A program made the translations under genes and the position numbers. From the NCBI RefSeq assembly GCF_034190915.1, contig NW_026947485.1, positions 129,577,337 to 129,641,336 on the forward strand: a stretch of 64,000 bases of DNA. Direction: 5' to 3'. How positions within the stretch are numbered: the first letter of the stretch is position 1; each line of letters begins with the position of its first letter. The DNA is from Cavia porcellus (taxonomy: Eukaryota > Chordata > Mammalia > Rodentia > Caviidae). Below are positions 61,669-64,000 of this stretch, in pieces. Under the pieces are notes generated by a model that saw only the letters and a list, made by a program, of their open reading frames with translations, made no database searches and was not told the origin of the DNA.

Positions 61669-61709
<41 letters not shown>

Positions 61710-61718
61710 TGTGTGTGA
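61662..61718. repeat. GT microsatellite
   Basis: About 25 GT units with one TTTG interruption. Confidence 0.97.
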
Positions 61719-63942
61719 TCACAGGCTCTCAGTAAGGTGTTAGGATTGTACTAATGGCCTCAGCCTTTCAGGAACTTAGACAATCATACAGATTAATGTA
61801 AAGTGTCAACTGATATCATAGTAGTATATGAAAATGAAATGTCAAGAAACGACTCAATTACTAATATATACTATATCTGCATCGTCTAGACCTGATCTCT
61901 TTGATTGTTTTGGGTCAAGATAGTTATTACACTAAACTTTGTGCCTACCTACAGGATTGATAACTGTAATTTAAAAAGAGACAGTAGAATGGACAGAGAG
62001 AATCACTGGGTTTGGAATAAATGCTTCTGACCTACACAAAGCCCCCAACGTGTCCGCCGCTTCCTTGGGAGGGAACAGCAATAAGCCCTGTTCACAAAGA
62101 GAAACTTAAGTGGCTGGAAAGGATGGAGATAGAGTTCCCTGAATCTATTCTTCTGGGTCAGTGAGAAAAACTGAAAAGAAACTGCTTCTATTATTACCCT
62201 TTTATGGCTCCCAGGCCAACAGTGGCTCCTCTGACTGTCACCTAAACTCATGGCTAAATGATAACGAAATTCTCTCACACTTCATTCCATCTTCTCTTGC
62301 AAAAGATGTCAGTATTACATTAGCAAGAGACTTGACTTTTTGTTCGTTTGCCAATGGTATGATACTCTTGTCCCTCTTCTGTATTTCGTCTTTCTGTCTT
62401 TCTTTTTTGATGGAGAACATGAGAGGGAATATCTGACACCTGACTCCTGTGGTCACTGTTAGCCGAAGATGCTAATCAAAGAATGGCTTACATCTGAATT
62501 TAGGCAAACTCAGGAACTGTACCCAGGGCAATGTTTCTCAGTTGACTTTTGTTTTATGCTGGCTGAACTTTCAGTGGTAAACACATACACTGACCCTTTC
62601 AGGGAATAGCTTAATAATCAAATACCTCTGCTGTAATGAAATGAGTTTTAGATTTTAAGTACTGTATCTAATTGCACATTATTAAAGAAATATCTTCCTA
62701 ATATTCCTTTCTGAGCCTCAAATTTTGCTAGTGTTCAGTTAATTGTATTTCTTATCATATGTGTTACTTTCTCTTATCACGTCTAAAAATTAACCTACAG
62801 AAAAAAACTAAAGTGAGTTAACAATTCATTTTTACAATAGCCTTAGGTTGTATCAGAGAGTTGATATTTCATTTTTAAAGGAATATGCCATGACAGAGAA
62901 GTTACATTATCAGCTCTTAATATAAAATGTAAAAAATTAATTTTAAAAATTTAGCACAGGAATAAAAAGAATACGATCATCAAAAAGACAGATTTAAGTT
63001 AAGACACCTGCTGAGTGTGCTTCCTATATATTTTCTAATTGAATCATAACCTTTTAAAGAAGATAGAACAATTTTTCCTTTTTATACTAAAAAATACAAG
63101 ATTCTGGTCACACTTCTTTATCAGGTAGAAAATCATAATGGCTATGAACGTACGTTAAAATTACTATGAAAAGAAATAGTCATAGTGATAGTAGAAATCC
63201 CTTGTACCCACCTGAAAAGCTGTGCTCAAGAGCTCATGATTCTATCACAGTAAGGCACAAGCCTTCCAGGTAAGAGACTTCCCAGGGGAATGTCACTTTG
63301 TCTAGTAAATTTTATGCCTAATCTTTTCTTTTTGGCTGCCTTTTTTACCTAGTGATAGTTACATCACCATAGAGCTAAAGACACATTTCCTTCAAACTTA
63401 AAATATGACTTTGAAGCACCTTGGAGGCAGAAAGCATCTTTTACACCATCTTCCTCAGAAGGCCTGTGATCTACAGACAGCACCCTTAAGTGGGCTTCAC
63501 TTGCTAATTTGACAAAGATTTGCCTGCAGTGCATCTGCAAGGAACCCCGTGACACGCATCTTGTGTGATGACAGAAGAGGGCTCTAGAGAGACCTGGAGG
63601 CTCACAAGGACCATGCCTCAGACCTGTCATCATCAGCTCCTATGGCCATTCGTGTCTGAAGAGTGAATTTATCTCTCCAACTATTTCAGTTCAGGGGAGA
63701 AGAAAGAAGTCCATGGAAAGAAAACTAATTGAAGAAAACATTAGCTGATTGTCATCTTATTTTGATATAAGTAGGATGACATTTATATCAAAATAGGATT
63801 CTGGGCTCTGTCCTAGATGGTTTGTTTCATGAAAACATTTTTCTTTCATTGAAAAAGCAAATACAAAATACATGCAAAATTAAGCGACATAGTATTTATT
63901 TTTTGAGCATATGATTTAATCAGTTATTGGATTCACTTGACT

Positions 63943-63967
63943 CTGTGTGTGTGTGTGTGTGTGTGTG
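63943..63967. repeat. GT microsatellite beside B1
   Basis: About twelve GT units directly abut the B1 that runs off the window. Confidence 0.95.
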
Positions 63968-63968
63968 A

Positions 63969-64000
63969 TTTTTGAGACAGGGTCTCGCTCTATAACCCAG
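63969..64000 (-). repeat. B1 SINE cut by window edge
   Basis: TTTTTGAGACAGGGTCTCGC is the complement of the 3' end of B1. The rest lies beyond the window. It directly abuts a GT repeat. Confidence 0.7.

Larger units (their letters stand above)
49836..64000. other. KIAA0825: Upstream intron(s) of KIAA0825, at least 14.2 kb
   Basis: No further exon was found up to the window edge. It contains two L1 3' ends, an ID-like SINE, the half-L1-like element and GT arrays. The stretches 51420-54090 and 60960-63940 hold nothing recognised except the GT repeats. Confidence 0.6.

Noticed and set aside
63364..63633. 89-codon minus-strand ORF
   Set aside because: No recognised domain, and it does not match the part of KIAA0825 expected upstream of the exon at 49674.
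1..64000. CRISPR arrays, rRNA, tRNA genes, bacterial operons
   Set aside because: None is present. tRNA-like sequences are SINE bodies, and the evenly spaced repeats are microsatellites or L1 promoter units.

Overview
The window is mammalian nuclear DNA from a rodent. It holds B1 (7SL-derived) SINEs together with a tRNA-derived SINE whose box B and CCGGTACCGATAA-type end resemble the ID family. It also has L1, L2, MIR and MaLR-type LTR relics, long microsatellites and AT-rich intronic DNA. The repeats do not look murine, and I cannot name the species from sequence alone.

The only host gene I can support is on the minus strand. Nine spliced exons (49674-49835, 41125-41219, 38089-38316, 36711-36976, 35204-35354, 30357-30547, 27505-27687, 18289-18399, 3551-3690) join in frame, with matching phases at every junction, into 1,527 coding bases (509 codons). 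From memory of the human protein I identify this as a central to C-terminal part of KIAA0825, a large, biochemically uncharacterised protein linked in humans to recessive postaxial polydactyly. Neither end of the gene is in the window: the series enters from beyond 64000 and continues below 3551. One intron (36977-38088) is GC-AG rather than GT-AG.

Layout: 1-3550 is intron with a 26-bp perfect palindrome and one ID-like SINE. 3691-18288 is a large intron with an MST-type LTR, a TTCC microsatellite, two L1 3' ends, a B1, MIR and L2 relics and an A50 tract. 18400-27504 is an intron with L2, MIR, B1 and L1 fragments. 27688-41124 holds short introns between clustered exons. 41220-49673 is an intron with an old L1, two MaLR-type LTRs and, at about 45730-46455, a decayed tyrosine-recombinase ORF of the DIRS/Ngaro kind. 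49836-64000 is an intron with two L1 3' ends, an ID-like SINE and a nearly intact 3.27-kb L1-derived element (57425-60694).

The two most notable items are transposon-derived. First, the minus-strand element at 57425-60694 has a CpG-rich 5'UTR with tandem ~120-bp units and a YY1-like motif at its tip, an uninterrupted 350-residue L1 ORF1, no trace of ORF2, a 1.35-kb AT-rich 3' module with AATAAA, a poly(A) tail and a target-site duplication. That is the architecture of a half-L1 (HAL1-like) retrotransposon, and it looks young. Second, the DIRS-like recombinase relic is unexpected in a placental mammal and carries only one frameshift and one stop in the part I can read. Repeat boundaries are by eye and approximate; exon boundaries were set by splice sites and reading phase.
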